A stretch of 64,000 bases of DNA from Flavobacterium sp. Root901 (GCF_001429765.1 NZ_LMJB01000008.1:352804-416803); one strand, 5' to 3'; counted from the stretch's first letter, positions 45,712-55,160 are shown. The notes: generated by a model not told the origin, from the sequence alone. Made by a program: numbers and translations.

Positions 45712-47433
45712 TTATTTTAGTGTAAAGAATTCCGCTAAAGGTCCAAGCGCTAAAGCCGGAAAGAAAGATAAAGCAGCAATAATTGCAATTACGGCAAAAG
45801 TCATTATTCCGAAAATTGATGTGTCTGTTTTTAAAGTTCCTGCGCTTTCCGGAATGTATTTTTTACCAGCCAGTAAACCGGCAATTGCCAATGGACCAAT
45901 AATTGGAATAAAACGGCTTAAGAGTAAAACAATTCCTGTAGTAATATTCCAGAACGGATTATTATCTCCCAGACCTTCAAAACCAGAACCGTTATTGGCA
46001 GCGCTCGAAGTATATTCATATAACATTTCTGAAAATCCGTGATTGCCGGGATTGTTTAGCCAGCCTGTTGCATTGCCGTTGAACCAATAGCCCATTGCAG
46101 TATCATGTGCAGCAAAATAAGAAGCCAAAGCAGTTCCTGCTAATATTAATAGAGGGTGAAGAATGGCGATAAAAGCAGCTATTTTAACCTCTCGCGCTTC
46201 GATTTTCTTGCCCAGGAATTCAGGAGTCCGACCTACCATTAATCCAGAGATAAATACAGCCAGAATAATAAAAATGTAGTAGTTTAAAATACCCACACCG
46301 CATCCGCCGTAAAAGGCATTAACCATCATAGATAATAACTGCATAGCACCAGAAACCGGCATAGAACTATCGTGCATACTGTTTACAGAACCTGTAGAAA
46401 TTACCGTTGTGGCGATACTCCAGAAACCTGACATTGCGGGACCAAACCGAACTTCTTTTCCTTCCATCGCTCCGGTTGTCTGGGCAATTCCCATTTTTTC
46501 GATCGCAGGATTTCCGTTAATTTCGCTCATAACTGTCGGAACAACCAGAAGTAAAAAACCAACGGTCATTACACCAAATATGATATTTGATAATTTTCTT
46601 TTGTTTAGAAAAAATCCAAGTGCAAAAATCATGGCAAACGGAATAATCATTTGTGCCCAAAGCTCTACCTGATTGGTGAAATAAGTTGGGTTTTCTAACG
46701 GATGCGCTGAGTTGGCTCCAAAAAATCCTCCACCGTTTGTACCAATATGTTTTATGGCAATGAACGCAGCAGCAGGCCCGCGGGAAACTTCTACATGATC
46801 ACCCTGAAGAGTCGTAATAGTATCTTTACCTTCAAAAGTCATTGGAGTACCGCTAAATAATAATGCAACAGCAACAATTGCTGAAAGCGGCAGTAAAACA
46901 CGAGTACAGCTTTTGATAAAATAATTATAAAAATTACCCAATTGTTCTGTCGTTTTTTCTTTCATTGCCGTAAAAATCATTGCGGCAGCTGCCATTCCGA
47001 TACCGGCAGAAACAAATTGAAGAAACATTAAAACGATTTGCGAAAGGTAAGAAACCCCGCTTTCGCCTGAATAATGCTGTAAATTACAATTGACTAAAAA
47101 CGAAATAGTAGTATTAAATGCCAGATCAGGTGTCATTGATGGATTGTTATCCGGATTAAGCGGTAATGATCCCTGAAACAATAAGACAAAAAAGCAGAGA
47201 AAAAACCAGACCATATTGATACTTAAAAGTGCTTTTAAGTGCTGTTTCCAGTTCATTTCTTCGGCAGCATTTATACCGCTGATTTTAAAAATAAATTTTT
47301 CAATTGGGTTGAAAATCGGGTCAAGGAGCGTTTTATCTCCCAAATAAACTTTAGCAATATATTTTCCTAAAGGAATTGCTAAAACAATAGTCAGGATAAA
47401 AATACCAATAACACCTAATAATTCTGTGTTCAT
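45712..47433 (-). CDS. kdpA: potassium-transporting ATPase subunit A
   Basis: KdpA is the potassium-selective channel-like subunit. I chose the ATG at 47433 (MNTELLGVIGIFILTIVLAI), giving 573 residues; the frame is open 26 codons further but those are not part of the family. About ten membrane helices are visible. The selectivity region TNGGGFFGANSAHP and other filter-like glycine pairs are intact. It is 104 bases after kdpF. Confidence 0.96.
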   Translation of the reverse strand: MNTELLGVIGIFILTIVLAIPLGKYIAKVYLGDKTLLDPIFNPIEKFIFKISGINAAEEMNWKQHLKALLSINMVWFFLCFFVLLFQGSLPLNPDNNPSMTPDLAFNTTISFLVNCNLQHYSGESGVSYLSQIVLMFLQFVSAGIGMAAAAMIFTAMKEKTTEQLGNFYNYFIKSCTRVLLPLSAIVAVALLFSGTPMTFEGKDTITTLQGDHVEVSRGPAAAFIAIKHIGTNGGGFFGANSAHPLENPTYFTNQVELWAQMIIPFAMIFALGFFLNKRKLSNIIFGVMTVGFLLLVVPTVMSEINGNPAIEKMGIAQTTGAMEGKEVRFGPAMSGFWSIATTVISTGSVNSMHDSSMPVSGAMQLLSMMVNAFYGGCGVGILNYYIFIILAVFISGLMVGRTPEFLGKKIEAREVKIAAFIAILHPLLILAGTALASYFAAHDTAMGYWFNGNATGWLNNPGNHGFSEMLYEYTSSAANNGSGFEGLGDNNPFWNITTGIVLLLSRFIPIIGPLAIAGLLAGKKYIPESAGTLKTDTSIFGIMTFAVIAIIAALSFFPALALGPLAEFFTLK

Positions 47434-47537
47434 AATGTGTGAGTTTTTGTAAAATGTGAATTGTAAAAAGTGAGATGTGATTTGTAAATATGAATGGCAG
47501 ATAACATCCAACTTCTCATTTATAACCTTTCACTAGA

Positions 47538-47615
47538 TTAAAATTTTTCGGGTTTGATTAATACATATATCAAATACACGAAAACGGCGATTGAAATAAT
47601 AAAGAGTGCAGTCAT
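47538..47615 (-). CDS. kdpF: KdpF, 25-aa subunit of the potassium pump
   Basis: This short frame on the minus strand encodes a single hydrophobic helix, MTALFIISIAVFVYLIYVLI, ending KPEKF, the standard form of KdpF, which stabilises the KdpABC complex in the membrane. The length (25 residues) is right for the Bacteroidota type. It is directly upstream of kdpA, as in other kdpFABC operons. Its ATG is only 3 bases after the stop of another small membrane ORF. Confidence 0.88.
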   Translation of the reverse strand: MTALFIISIAVFVYLIYVLIKPEKF

Positions 47616-47618
47616 GAT

Positions 47619-47702
47619 TTAGATTTTTTCAAAAAATTCAACTGACAAAAAGCAAATTGCAAACAGCACAACGGCCAATGCGAGTAAAAGAAAAGTGATC
47701 AT
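47619..47702 (-). CDS. 27-aa membrane peptide directly upstream of kdpF
   Basis: An ATG at 47702 on the minus strand opens MITFLLLALAVVLFAICFLS, then VEFFEKI and a stop at 47619. It is one hydrophobic helix with a short charged tail, like KdpF in size and design but different in sequence. It ends 3 bases before the kdpF ATG, so the two could be translationally coupled. The 91-base gap upstream contains repeated AACCGATTAA/AACAATTAA words. I know of no named family for it. It may be a second small Kdp subunit, a regulator, or a duplicated and diverged KdpF. Confidence 0.55.
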   Translation of the reverse strand: MITFLLLALAVVLFAICFLSVEFFEKI

Positions 47703-47793
47703 AAAGATTTATTTTAGATTTTAGAATTCAGATTTTATATTTTGTTGACGGTTAACCGATTAAACAATTAAACAATTAACCGATTAAACCAAA

Positions 47794-48075
47794 TTAAACG
47801 CCCGATGCATTTACCTGTCTGATATATTCCGTTTTAAGAGTTTGTGGAAAAAGATGTGAAATATTGCAGTGGCGCATTTCCATAAAAGAAGAAACCGAAA
47901 AAATATACACATTAGAAATGGCATTTTTAGTTTCGATGCTTCCGGTTATAAACAAACGTTCGGCAAGAGCCAGGCATTTTTTTGCACGAACGATGTTTCC
48001 TGAAATAATAGATCTTTTGGTTATCTCGGCAAAGCGTTCAGCTTGTTTGTAGATTGAGGTGACTTGGTTTTTCAT
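47794..48075 (-). CDS. small conserved protein at the head of the kdp operon (DUF7674-like)
   Basis: I chose the ATG at 48075 (MKNQVTSIYKQAERFAEITK), giving 93 residues; the frame is open upstream to 48192 but those codons overlap the likely control region. The product is helical and basic with RAKKCLALAERLFITGS, then a segment with FSVSSFMEMRHCNISHLFP. It resembles small proteins found before kdp genes in flavobacteria that I recall as DUF7674, but I cannot confirm that. It has no signal or membrane helix. It is co-directional with the small ORF and kdpF. Confidence 0.65.
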   Translation of the reverse strand: MKNQVTSIYKQAERFAEITKRSIISGNIVRAKKCLALAERLFITGSIETKNAISNVYIFSVSSFMEMRHCNISHLFPQTLKTEYIRQVNASGV

Positions 48076-48170
48076 TTGGAATGAATTTTTAATGTTCTTC
48101 CTCCTTATGCCAAAATATATTCCGAAAATGTCTAATAGTGTGTAAAGTGCTGCAGAATAAGCGATTATTG

Positions 48171-48196
48171 TTTTGTGCCAAAAATCAGGCACAAAA
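48171..48196. promoter_or_regulatory. inverted-repeat site upstream of the kdp operon
   Basis: TTTTGTGCC and GGCACAAAA (9-base perfect arms, 8-base centre) lie 96 bases upstream of the first gene start at 48075. The size and distance fit a site for an NtrC-type enhancer-binding regulator, and such a regulator gene is next door. A TTGGCATAAG word resembling a sigma-54 -24 element is at 48113-48104 (minus strand), but its -12 position is AA rather than GC, so the promoter call is weak. Confidence 0.45.
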
Positions 48197-48222
48197 AAAG
48201 CCTATCAAAATGATAAGCTTTT
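48193..48222 (-). terminator. terminator of the sigma-54 response-regulator gene
   Basis: On the minus strand AAAAGCTTATCA and TGATAGGCTTTT pair imperfectly around a short loop and are followed by TTTGTG. It separates the two-component genes from the kdp operon. Confidence 0.65.
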
Positions 48223-48275
48223 ATTAAAATGATAAGCATTATGTCCGAAATTTGCTTTTTAGAATATTAGAATTG

Positions 48276-49619
48276 CTATTGAATGCCGTATTCTTCAATC
48301 TTACGATACAAAGTCGCGATTCCAATTTCTAATAATCTGGCCGTTTCTGCTTTATTTCCTTTTGTATAATTTAAAACTTTTTGAATATGAAGTTTTTCAA
48401 TACTCTGCATTGAAAAAGCCGACATCGATTTGCTGCCTTTTTCGGTTTGCTGCTGCATTTCGTAAGGAAGGACATCTGAGGTTAAAGTATCGCCATTGCT
48501 TAAAATAACTGATCTTTCGATAATATTTTTAAGTTCACGGATATTTCCCGGCCAGGAATAATTTTCTAATTTCTGCAGGAAATCATCACTAATGTGCAAT
48601 GTTTTTTTATTTGTTTTTTCAGAAAACTGTTTGACGAAATGGTTTGTCAATACAGGAATGTCTTTAATTCTTTCTCTTAATGAAGGTAATTTTATTTCGA
48701 AAATATTCAAACGGAAATACAAATCAGAACGAAAACGGTGTTCATCACTTTCTGTTTTTAAATCCCGGTTTGTAGCGGCAATTAATCTGAAATTTGATTT
48801 TTTTGGAGTTGTGCCTCCAACCGGAATATATTCGCTGGTTTCTAAAACCCGCAGTAATTTCGCCTGAAGATCAATAGGCATTTCGCCAATTTCATCGAGA
48901 AATAAAGTTCCGTCATTGGCTTCTTCAATAAAACCTTTTTTATCTTTTAAAGCTCCGGTAAAGGCCCCTTGTTTATGACCAAAAAGTTCGCTTTCTAAAA
49001 TTGCTGCACTAAAAGTACTGCAGTTTAATGCCACAAAAGATTTTCCGGCACGATTGCTGTTTTCGTGAATTGCCTGCGCAAAAACTTCTTTTCCGGTTCC
49101 GGTTTCGCCGGTGAGTAAAATAGTCGAATCGGTTTTGGCTACTTTTTGGGCAAGATCAATAACCTGTTCAATTCCTTTCGATTTTCCAACAATGGTTTTA
49201 AAGGAATATTTATCATTAATGCGCTTTTCAAGCTGTTGTACTTTTTTCTGTAAATGCACTTTTTCAACGGCTTTGTAAAGAAGCGGAATAATCTTATCGT
49301 TATCATCACCTTTTACAATATAATCGAAAGCACCGTTTTTCATTGCCTGAACACCGTCTGGAATATTTCCAAAAGCTGTCAGCAAAATAACTTCTGTGAG
49401 CGGAAAACTTCCTTTTATATTTTGAAGAAAATCGACGCCATTTCCGTCAGGTAATTTCACATCACATAAAACAACATCAATATCAGTTTGTTCCAGTTTT
49501 TTAAAACCCGATTTTAAATCTTTGGCTTCCATAACTTCAAAACCTTCTGATTTTATAATACGAGCCAACAGACTTCTGAGTTTTTCTTCGTCGTCTATAA
49601 TTAAAATTTTGTGTGTCAT
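48276..49619 (-). CDS. sigma-54-dependent response regulator (NtrC family)
   Basis: The 447 residues comprise a receiver domain with Asp53 in LCDVKLPDGNG, an AAA+ domain with Walker A GETGTGKE (171-178) and the sigma-54-contacting GAFTGA (218-223), and a C-terminal Fis-type helix-turn-helix (KAETARLLEIGIATLYRKIE). It follows the sensor kinase at 49669 by 49 bases, so that is the likely partner. It lies just upstream of the kdp operon and is the best candidate to act where OmpR-type KdpE acts elsewhere. Confidence 0.94.
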   Translation of the reverse strand: MTHKILIIDDEEKLRSLLARIIKSEGFEVMEAKDLKSGFKKLEQTDIDVVLCDVKLPDGNGVDFLQNIKGSFPLTEVILLTAFGNIPDGVQAMKNGAFDYIVKGDDNDKIIPLLYKAVEKVHLQKKVQQLEKRINDKYSFKTIVGKSKGIEQVIDLAQKVAKTDSTILLTGETGTGKEVFAQAIHENSNRAGKSFVALNCSTFSAAILESELFGHKQGAFTGALKDKKGFIEEANDGTLFLDEIGEMPIDLQAKLLRVLETSEYIPVGGTTPKKSNFRLIAATNRDLKTESDEHRFRSDLYFRLNIFEIKLPSLRERIKDIPVLTNHFVKQFSEKTNKKTLHISDDFLQKLENYSWPGNIRELKNIIERSVILSNGDTLTSDVLPYEMQQQTEKGSKSMSAFSMQSIEKLHIQKVLNYTKGNKAETARLLEIGIATLYRKIEEYGIQ

Positions 49620-49668
49620 TTGAAGATAGCTAAAACCAAATTGATATTTTGATGTACAAATTTAGGTT

Positions 49669-52110
49669 TTAAATTACTTTCCTTTTTTGATTCAGCGGAA
49701 ATTCTTGCGAAAATTCGATTTTCAAAATCGTTCCGTTATTATTTTCTATCGTTAATTTTCCTTCAAGGTCATCAGTCAGCCCTTTTATTAAACTCATACC
49801 GAAAGAGTTTGCTTTTTTATCGCTGAGGTCAGTATTAAAACCAATTCCGTTATCAGAAATGCTCAGCACATACTGATTTTCAGATATTGTTTCCAGCGTT
49901 ACATAAATCATTCCGGTTCGATCTTCCGGAAAAGCATATTTGATAGAATTGGTAATGGCTTCATTTAAAATAAGTCCAAGCGGAACAGCCTGTGCCACGT
50001 CTAATTCCAGCGGATCAACTTTTATTTCAAAACGGATTCTCTGTCCCAGCGAAAAAGATTCTTTTAAATATTCGACCAGTTCTTTGATATAATTGGGCAT
50101 ATTAATGGTCGAAATATTTTCAGAATTATATAATTTTTGATGAATAAGAGACATCGAATGAATCCGGTGCTGACTGTTTTTTATGGCAGACAAAGCCATA
50201 TCATTTTCTAAATAAGCCGATTGTGAATTTAAAAGACTAATAACCGTTTGAAGATTGTTTTTTACACGATGGTGAATTTCTTTCAACAGCCATTCTTTCT
50301 CGTCTAATAAATGTCTTAAATTCGAATTGGCTTTGCTGATTTCTTTTTCTTTTTGTTCCAGTTTGGCATGATTTCGTTGTTTCAAACGATAACGATTAAA
50401 TAATAAGGCTATAATTACCAGCAGCAAAATTAAACTCCAGATCGACACACTGTTTAAGAGTTTAGATTTTTGCAGTTCACTTTCCTGCAGTTTAGACTGT
50501 TTGTTTAAAAGTGTAATTTTTTCTTCCTTATTCTCCGTTTCATACTGAATTTTTAATTCCTCAATTTGCTTGTTTTTAGAAATATCATAAATAGAATCGC
50601 TCAGTTTTTTAAATATTTTATAATGAGCAAGTGCCGACCTGTAATCACCTTTTAAGGAATCAATTCGGTATAAAGATGTCATTAAAGTTTGTGAGTTATA
50701 TTTTTTATCATATTTACTGGAAAGCGCTAAAACTTTGTTGGAATAATACGTTGCTTTTTCAAGATTTTTTCTTCCTGCATAAAATGCGGCAATAGTCGAG
50801 TAGCAATTGGCAACGTCTCTAAAAGTTTCAGGAGAATTTAATTTAGAAGCGTAAGTATCCATTTCAAGAAAATACTTTTCGGCATTTCGATAATCTTTTA
50901 ATTCCCAATAACAATTTCCAAAAGCAAAGGCAATTAGCATTTGGTCGAAAATGTTTTCCGGCGGATATACTTTAATAATAGAGCTGATATAATTAATAGC
51001 TTCCTGATTTTTTCCTCTAATAGATAAAGAAGCCGCAGATGTTATAAAACTTTTGTACCAGCATCCGCTGTTTGCAATATTTTTTTTGCCGTGATCAATA
51101 CTTTTCTGCGCTAATTTCATAGCATCATCATAATGGCCAACACCTAAATAAACCATTCCCAAACGCATATAAAAAATATCTGCAAAAGTATAATCGCCGG
51201 TATCTTCCATTCTTTTTACACTTTTTTGCGCATAATAAAGCGAACTTTTTAAGTTAAACTGATTCGATTCAATATACGAAATAGTGGTTTCGACATATTG
51301 TTCTTGTTGAAAACCAATTTTTCTTAGAAAAACTAAAGTCTGATACAATCTTTTTTTTGCTTCAGATCCTTTTCCTCCCCAAAAATATATCGTGGTGATT
51401 TTCATGTAATTTTCGATTCTTTTTTCTTCCATTTTTAAAGAAGCATAAATCGAGATGGCTTCCTGCAGTATTTTTTCTTTCTGAGGATCTAGATTGAATA
51501 AAAGCGTTCCGTAAGCATCCAAAGCCTGTGCAAGACCGAGTTGGTCATTTTGTTTACGGCATTCATCAATAACCTTTAAAAAACATTTATTTCCTTCGGG
51601 CTGATTATTTGCCTGATAATAGAATTTCCCAAGTAATAATAAACTCTGATTTTGCCACTTTTTTATTTTTAACTGATTTGATGCTGTAACAGATTCATCT
51701 ATGTAAGTTTTAGCATTTTGAAGATCATCTGGCTTTGAACCCGGTTTAAAAAGGTAAAAATTAGAAAGCTGAAACAACAGTTTTATACGGTCTTCATTTT
51801 TTGCTTTTGCCAAAAGTTTTTTAGCCGATTCGATATTACCGCTATTTATTTCATTATTTCCTATTAAAGTTTTTCCGTCATTAAATCCTTCGTCATAAGC
51901 TAAAGACAGAGGCAGTTTGTAGGCTTTGCATGCAAGAGCAACCGAACTGTCGGCATCTATTGCGCCCTGATTAGCATTGTATAAATACATCGAACAGGTC
52001 TGAATGAGTAATCTTTTTTTGCTTAAATTATAATGAGAAACCGAAGGAATTTGTGCTGCCGCAGAAAAAACACTGAATAAGATCAGGGAAATGCTGAAAT
52101 TTAGTTTCAT
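49669..52110 (-). CDS. TPR histidine kinase, HisKA_2 type
   Basis: The 813 residues begin with a signal peptide (cut near AAAQIPS), followed by a long region of tetratricopeptide-like helical repeats (about 60-520), one membrane helix (about 560-580; SIWSLILLLVIIALLF), a coiled-coil, and a HisKA_2/HWE-like kinase with the phosphoacceptor in EIHHRVKNNLQTVISLLNSQ (about residue 612) and a HATPase domain (DNGIGFN). The TPR part is periplasmic. Its stimulus is unknown. Confidence 0.9.
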   Translation of the reverse strand: MKLNFSISLILFSVFSAAAQIPSVSHYNLSKKRLLIQTCSMYLYNANQGAIDADSSVALACKAYKLPLSLAYDEGFNDGKTLIGNNEINSGNIESAKKLLAKAKNEDRIKLLFQLSNFYLFKPGSKPDDLQNAKTYIDESVTASNQLKIKKWQNQSLLLLGKFYYQANNQPEGNKCFLKVIDECRKQNDQLGLAQALDAYGTLLFNLDPQKEKILQEAISIYASLKMEEKRIENYMKITTIYFWGGKGSEAKKRLYQTLVFLRKIGFQQEQYVETTISYIESNQFNLKSSLYYAQKSVKRMEDTGDYTFADIFYMRLGMVYLGVGHYDDAMKLAQKSIDHGKKNIANSGCWYKSFITSAASLSIRGKNQEAINYISSIIKVYPPENIFDQMLIAFAFGNCYWELKDYRNAEKYFLEMDTYASKLNSPETFRDVANCYSTIAAFYAGRKNLEKATYYSNKVLALSSKYDKKYNSQTLMTSLYRIDSLKGDYRSALAHYKIFKKLSDSIYDISKNKQIEELKIQYETENKEEKITLLNKQSKLQESELQKSKLLNSVSIWSLILLLVIIALLFNRYRLKQRNHAKLEQKEKEISKANSNLRHLLDEKEWLLKEIHHRVKNNLQTVISLLNSQSAYLENDMALSAIKNSQHRIHSMSLIHQKLYNSENISTINMPNYIKELVEYLKESFSLGQRIRFEIKVDPLELDVAQAVPLGLILNEAITNSIKYAFPEDRTGMIYVTLETISENQYVLSISDNGIGFNTDLSDKKANSFGMSLIKGLTDDLEGKLTIENNNGTILKIEFSQEFPLNQKRKVI

Positions 52111-52316
52111 AATTGGTTAAAAATTAGATTTTTTATTGGTTTTAACAAACAAATATAGAAATAAAGGAGCGTGGTTTTTTTGAAAAATATCAGGAAAATT
52201 CACATTAAATATGATTTTTTTGATATAAATCTTTCAAAACACTGCAATTACTGGGGTTATTTAACTAATTTTATGCCAGTTAATTACAGCGTTATAATAT
52301 AAATAATACTACATTT

Positions 52317-54290
52317 ATGGAAACCTTGACTGATAGAAGCGCTCAATCTGACGAAAATCAATTTCAAAAACAAATTTTAATTGTTGAGGATCAGTTTATC
52401 GAAGCACATGATTTACAGTTAATCCTTGAAAAAGCAAACTATCAGGTTATCGGAATTGCACGCTCTGTAGATCAGGCTCTGGATATAATTCAGACACAAA
52501 AACCAGATTTGGTATTTCTGGATATCATGCTCAAAGGTGACAAAAATGGAATCGATCTGGCTCATATTTTAAAAGAAAAAAATATCGGATTTATTTTTAT
52601 TTCAGCCAATTCAAGCAAAAGAATTTTAGATCACGCCAAAACCACACAGCCATACGGATTTATTGTAAAACCTTTTAGAGAACAAGATATTTTAACAACG
52701 CTGGAAATTGCTTTTTACAGACAAAAATATAGTCTGGAATCGCAGTTGATGCAGCAGTTAGAACTAAAAAATGAAATTACGGGATTAATCAATTCCAATC
52801 TTAAACTCGAAGAAGCTTTACTGACTTTTGCTAAAAGCATTCAAACCTTTATTTGTTTTGATTATTTAGAAGCTGGGTTTGTAAGTGCCGACGAATATTC
52901 AAATCTCGGAATCGTCAGAAAAAATATTGATCAGTATCAGATTATCAATGTTCAAAAACTGTCGCAAATTGCAGATATCCCGATAAGCGAGTTAAATGAA
53001 ACCTATATAAAATCTCAGATTGATATAAATCCGGTTATTTATTGCGAAGAATCGCTGATTAATAATTTTCAGACGGCACCTATAAAAGGAATTATTTCGC
53101 ATAACTTCGGAATTAAATCGTATTTGGTTTTTCCGCTTTCAATCGCAGCTTCAGAGCAATTTTGCTTTACTTTTTACAGCCGTAATTTTAATGCTTATTC
53201 TAATGAAAACCTGAAATTATTATCAAATCTCGAGAACACATTTTCGCAATTTATATCCCGTTTTTATTCGCCTTCTCCACTACTTATAGAGCCAAAGGAA
53301 ATTTTGGTAAAAAAAGAAAAAACAGAAAGTATAAAATCTGGGTTTGAAGGTATAATTGGCAACAGTTCTCAAATGGTTACGGTTTTTAATTATATCAAAA
53401 AAGTAGCGCCGTCTGATACTTCTGTATTAATTTTAGGCGAAAGCGGAACCGGAAAAGAAAAAATCGCACAAAGTATTCATGCATTATCTCCAAGAAAAGA
53501 AAAGCCGTTAATTATTATAAATTGCGGAGCCATTCCTGAAAACCTTGCAGAATCCTTACTTTTTGGACACGAAAAAGGTGCTTTTACAGGAGCTTTAGAA
53601 AAACGAATCGGGAAATTTGAACTGGCAAACGGCGGTACAATTTTTCTGGATGAAATAGGAGAAATGCCGTTAGAACTTCAGGTAAAATTACTGCGGGTTT
53701 TGCAGGAACGGGAAATTGAAAGGGTGGGCGGACTTATGCCTATTAAAATTGACGTAAGAATTATTGCCGCTACAAATAAAAACCTTGAAGAAGAGGTTGC
53801 AGCCGGACGTTTTAGGATGGATTTATATTACAGGCTGCACGTTTTTCCAATTATTGTTCCGTCTTTAAAAAAGCGAAAAGAAGATATTCCGGAGCTGGCA
53901 GATCATTTCATAAAAGTATACAGCGAACGAATGAACAGAAAAATCCCTGTACTTTCTGATAATGCATTGCAGCAGATTACCAATTACGACTGGCCGGGAA
54001 ATATTAGAGAACTCGAGCATCTTATACAACGCACATTGCTGCTTACAGAAGGAAATACAATTAAGGCAATTGAGTTTTCGCCTTCATCAAAAATCCATGC
54101 GCAGCAAAATACCGATTCATTTTCGATTAAAACTATTTTAGAAAATGAGCGTGATTACATTTTGTATATCCTTAAAAAATGTAACGGAAAAATCTCGGGC
54201 GCAGGCGGAGCAGCAGAAATTCTCGACATTCATCCTTCGACATTAAATTCAAAAATCAAGAAATTAGAAATTAAGAGAGAAATAAGTTAA
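52317..54290 (+). CDS. receiver-GAF-sigma-54 activator
   Basis: The 657-residue regulator has a receiver domain with Asp69 in VFLDIMLKGDKNG, a GAF-like domain (about 155-320), an AAA+ domain with Walker A GESGTGKE (374-381) and GAFTGA (421-426), and a Fis-type helix-turn-helix at the end (GAAEILDIHPSTLNSKIKKL). It is divergent from the TPR kinase gene, making a second sigma-54 activator in the same locus. Both could take phosphate from that kinase. Confidence 0.93.
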   Translation: METLTDRSAQSDENQFQKQILIVEDQFIEAHDLQLILEKANYQVIGIARSVDQALDIIQTQKPDLVFLDIMLKGDKNGIDLAHILKEKNIGFIFISANSSKRILDHAKTTQPYGFIVKPFREQDILTTLEIAFYRQKYSLESQLMQQLELKNEITGLINSNLKLEEALLTFAKSIQTFICFDYLEAGFVSADEYSNLGIVRKNIDQYQIINVQKLSQIADIPISELNETYIKSQIDINPVIYCEESLINNFQTAPIKGIISHNFGIKSYLVFPLSIAASEQFCFTFYSRNFNAYSNENLKLLSNLENTFSQFISRFYSPSPLLIEPKEILVKKEKTESIKSGFEGIIGNSSQMVTVFNYIKKVAPSDTSVLILGESGTGKEKIAQSIHALSPRKEKPLIIINCGAIPENLAESLLFGHEKGAFTGALEKRIGKFELANGGTIFLDEIGEMPLELQVKLLRVLQEREIERVGGLMPIKIDVRIIAATNKNLEEEVAAGRFRMDLYYRLHVFPIIVPSLKKRKEDIPELADHFIKVYSERMNRKIPVLSDNALQQITNYDWPGNIRELEHLIQRTLLLTEGNTIKAIEFSPSSKIHAQQNTDSFSIKTILENERDYILYILKKCNGKISGAGGAAEILDIHPSTLNSKIKKLEIKREIS

Positions 54291-54374
54291 ATTTTTAGTC
54301 TTGGAGACTTTGCGAAATTAAATCACAAAGAATATAAAAACATAATATCTTTTTGTTCTGTTCAAAAGAGAAAT

Positions 54375-55160
54375 TTAAATAACTTTTTCAATCCATTTTG
54401 CGATGAACTCTGCAGTTTCTTCCCATTGAGGCTGAAGTATTAAAAAATGATTTTTGTCTTTAAATTCTTTGTAACAAGTTACTGAATGAACGTTTTTGTG
54501 TTTTTTAAAATTCCGGTAAACTAGTTTTGTACTAATAATTTTGTCATCTGAAGAAGAAATAAAAAAGAGCGGAACATGTTTTTTCCTGAACTTAATTACA
54601 GCATTTTTTGAGAATAAATTCCGAAGGGCTTTTTTAGATTCAGGAATAATAAATTTTTGATAAGAAGTTTTTTGTTCTTCATTCGATGCAGTATTAAAGA
54701 AAATGATTCGCCAATTTTCAAACGGTAAGAAAAATGTTTTTTCAGAAGATAAAAAATCGCAGGAAAAACATAAAATAATTTTATAAAAGCAAAATTTTAA
54801 AGTTGAAAAACCTCTCGGCGGAAAAGGATTAATGCAAATTCCAGCCTCAGCTAAATCTTTTTGCACCAGCAATTGTACTAAAAGCCCGCCATACGAATGT
54901 CCCACCAAAATAGGTTTTTGAGGAAGTTTTTCAATAATTTCAGTATAATAGCAGACAAGATCAAATAAAGTAATCGATCCAATTTTTACACACGGATTTT
55001 GATCCCGTAAATTTTCGACCGAATCATTTTTGTGAATCCACGGCGGAGCTACAACTTTGTATCCTTTATTTTCAAAAAATACAAGCCATTTTTCCCAATA
55101 AAAATGACTTACAAAAGCTCCCGAAATAAACACAATCGTTTTTGTATGAGTACGATACAT
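54375..55160 (-). CDS. alpha/beta hydrolase, paralogue of the gene at 29466
   Basis: The ATG at 55160 (MYRTHTKTIVFISGAFVSHF) lines up with the start of the paralogue and gives 261 residues; the frame is open 19 codons further. Nucleophile GHSYGG, an acid Asp in SSDDK and His in KDKNHFLIL are present. Compared with the paralogue the central lid region is more hydrophobic. It is convergent with the sigma-54 activator at 52317 and has no obvious partner gene. Confidence 0.82.
   Translation of the reverse strand: MYRTHTKTIVFISGAFVSHFYWEKWLVFFENKGYKVVAPPWIHKNDSVENLRDQNPCVKIGSITLFDLVCYYTEIIEKLPQKPILVGHSYGGLLVQLLVQKDLAEAGICINPFPPRGFSTLKFCFYKIILCFSCDFLSSEKTFFLPFENWRIIFFNTASNEEQKTSYQKFIIPESKKALRNLFSKNAVIKFRKKHVPLFFISSSDDKIISTKLVYRNFKKHKNVHSVTCYKEFKDKNHFLILQPQWEETAEFIAKWIEKVI

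Noticed and set aside
48104..48113. Confident sigma-54 promoter before the kdp unit
   Set aside because: The -24-like TTGGCA is good but the -12 position reads AA instead of GC, so it is kept only as a weak hint.
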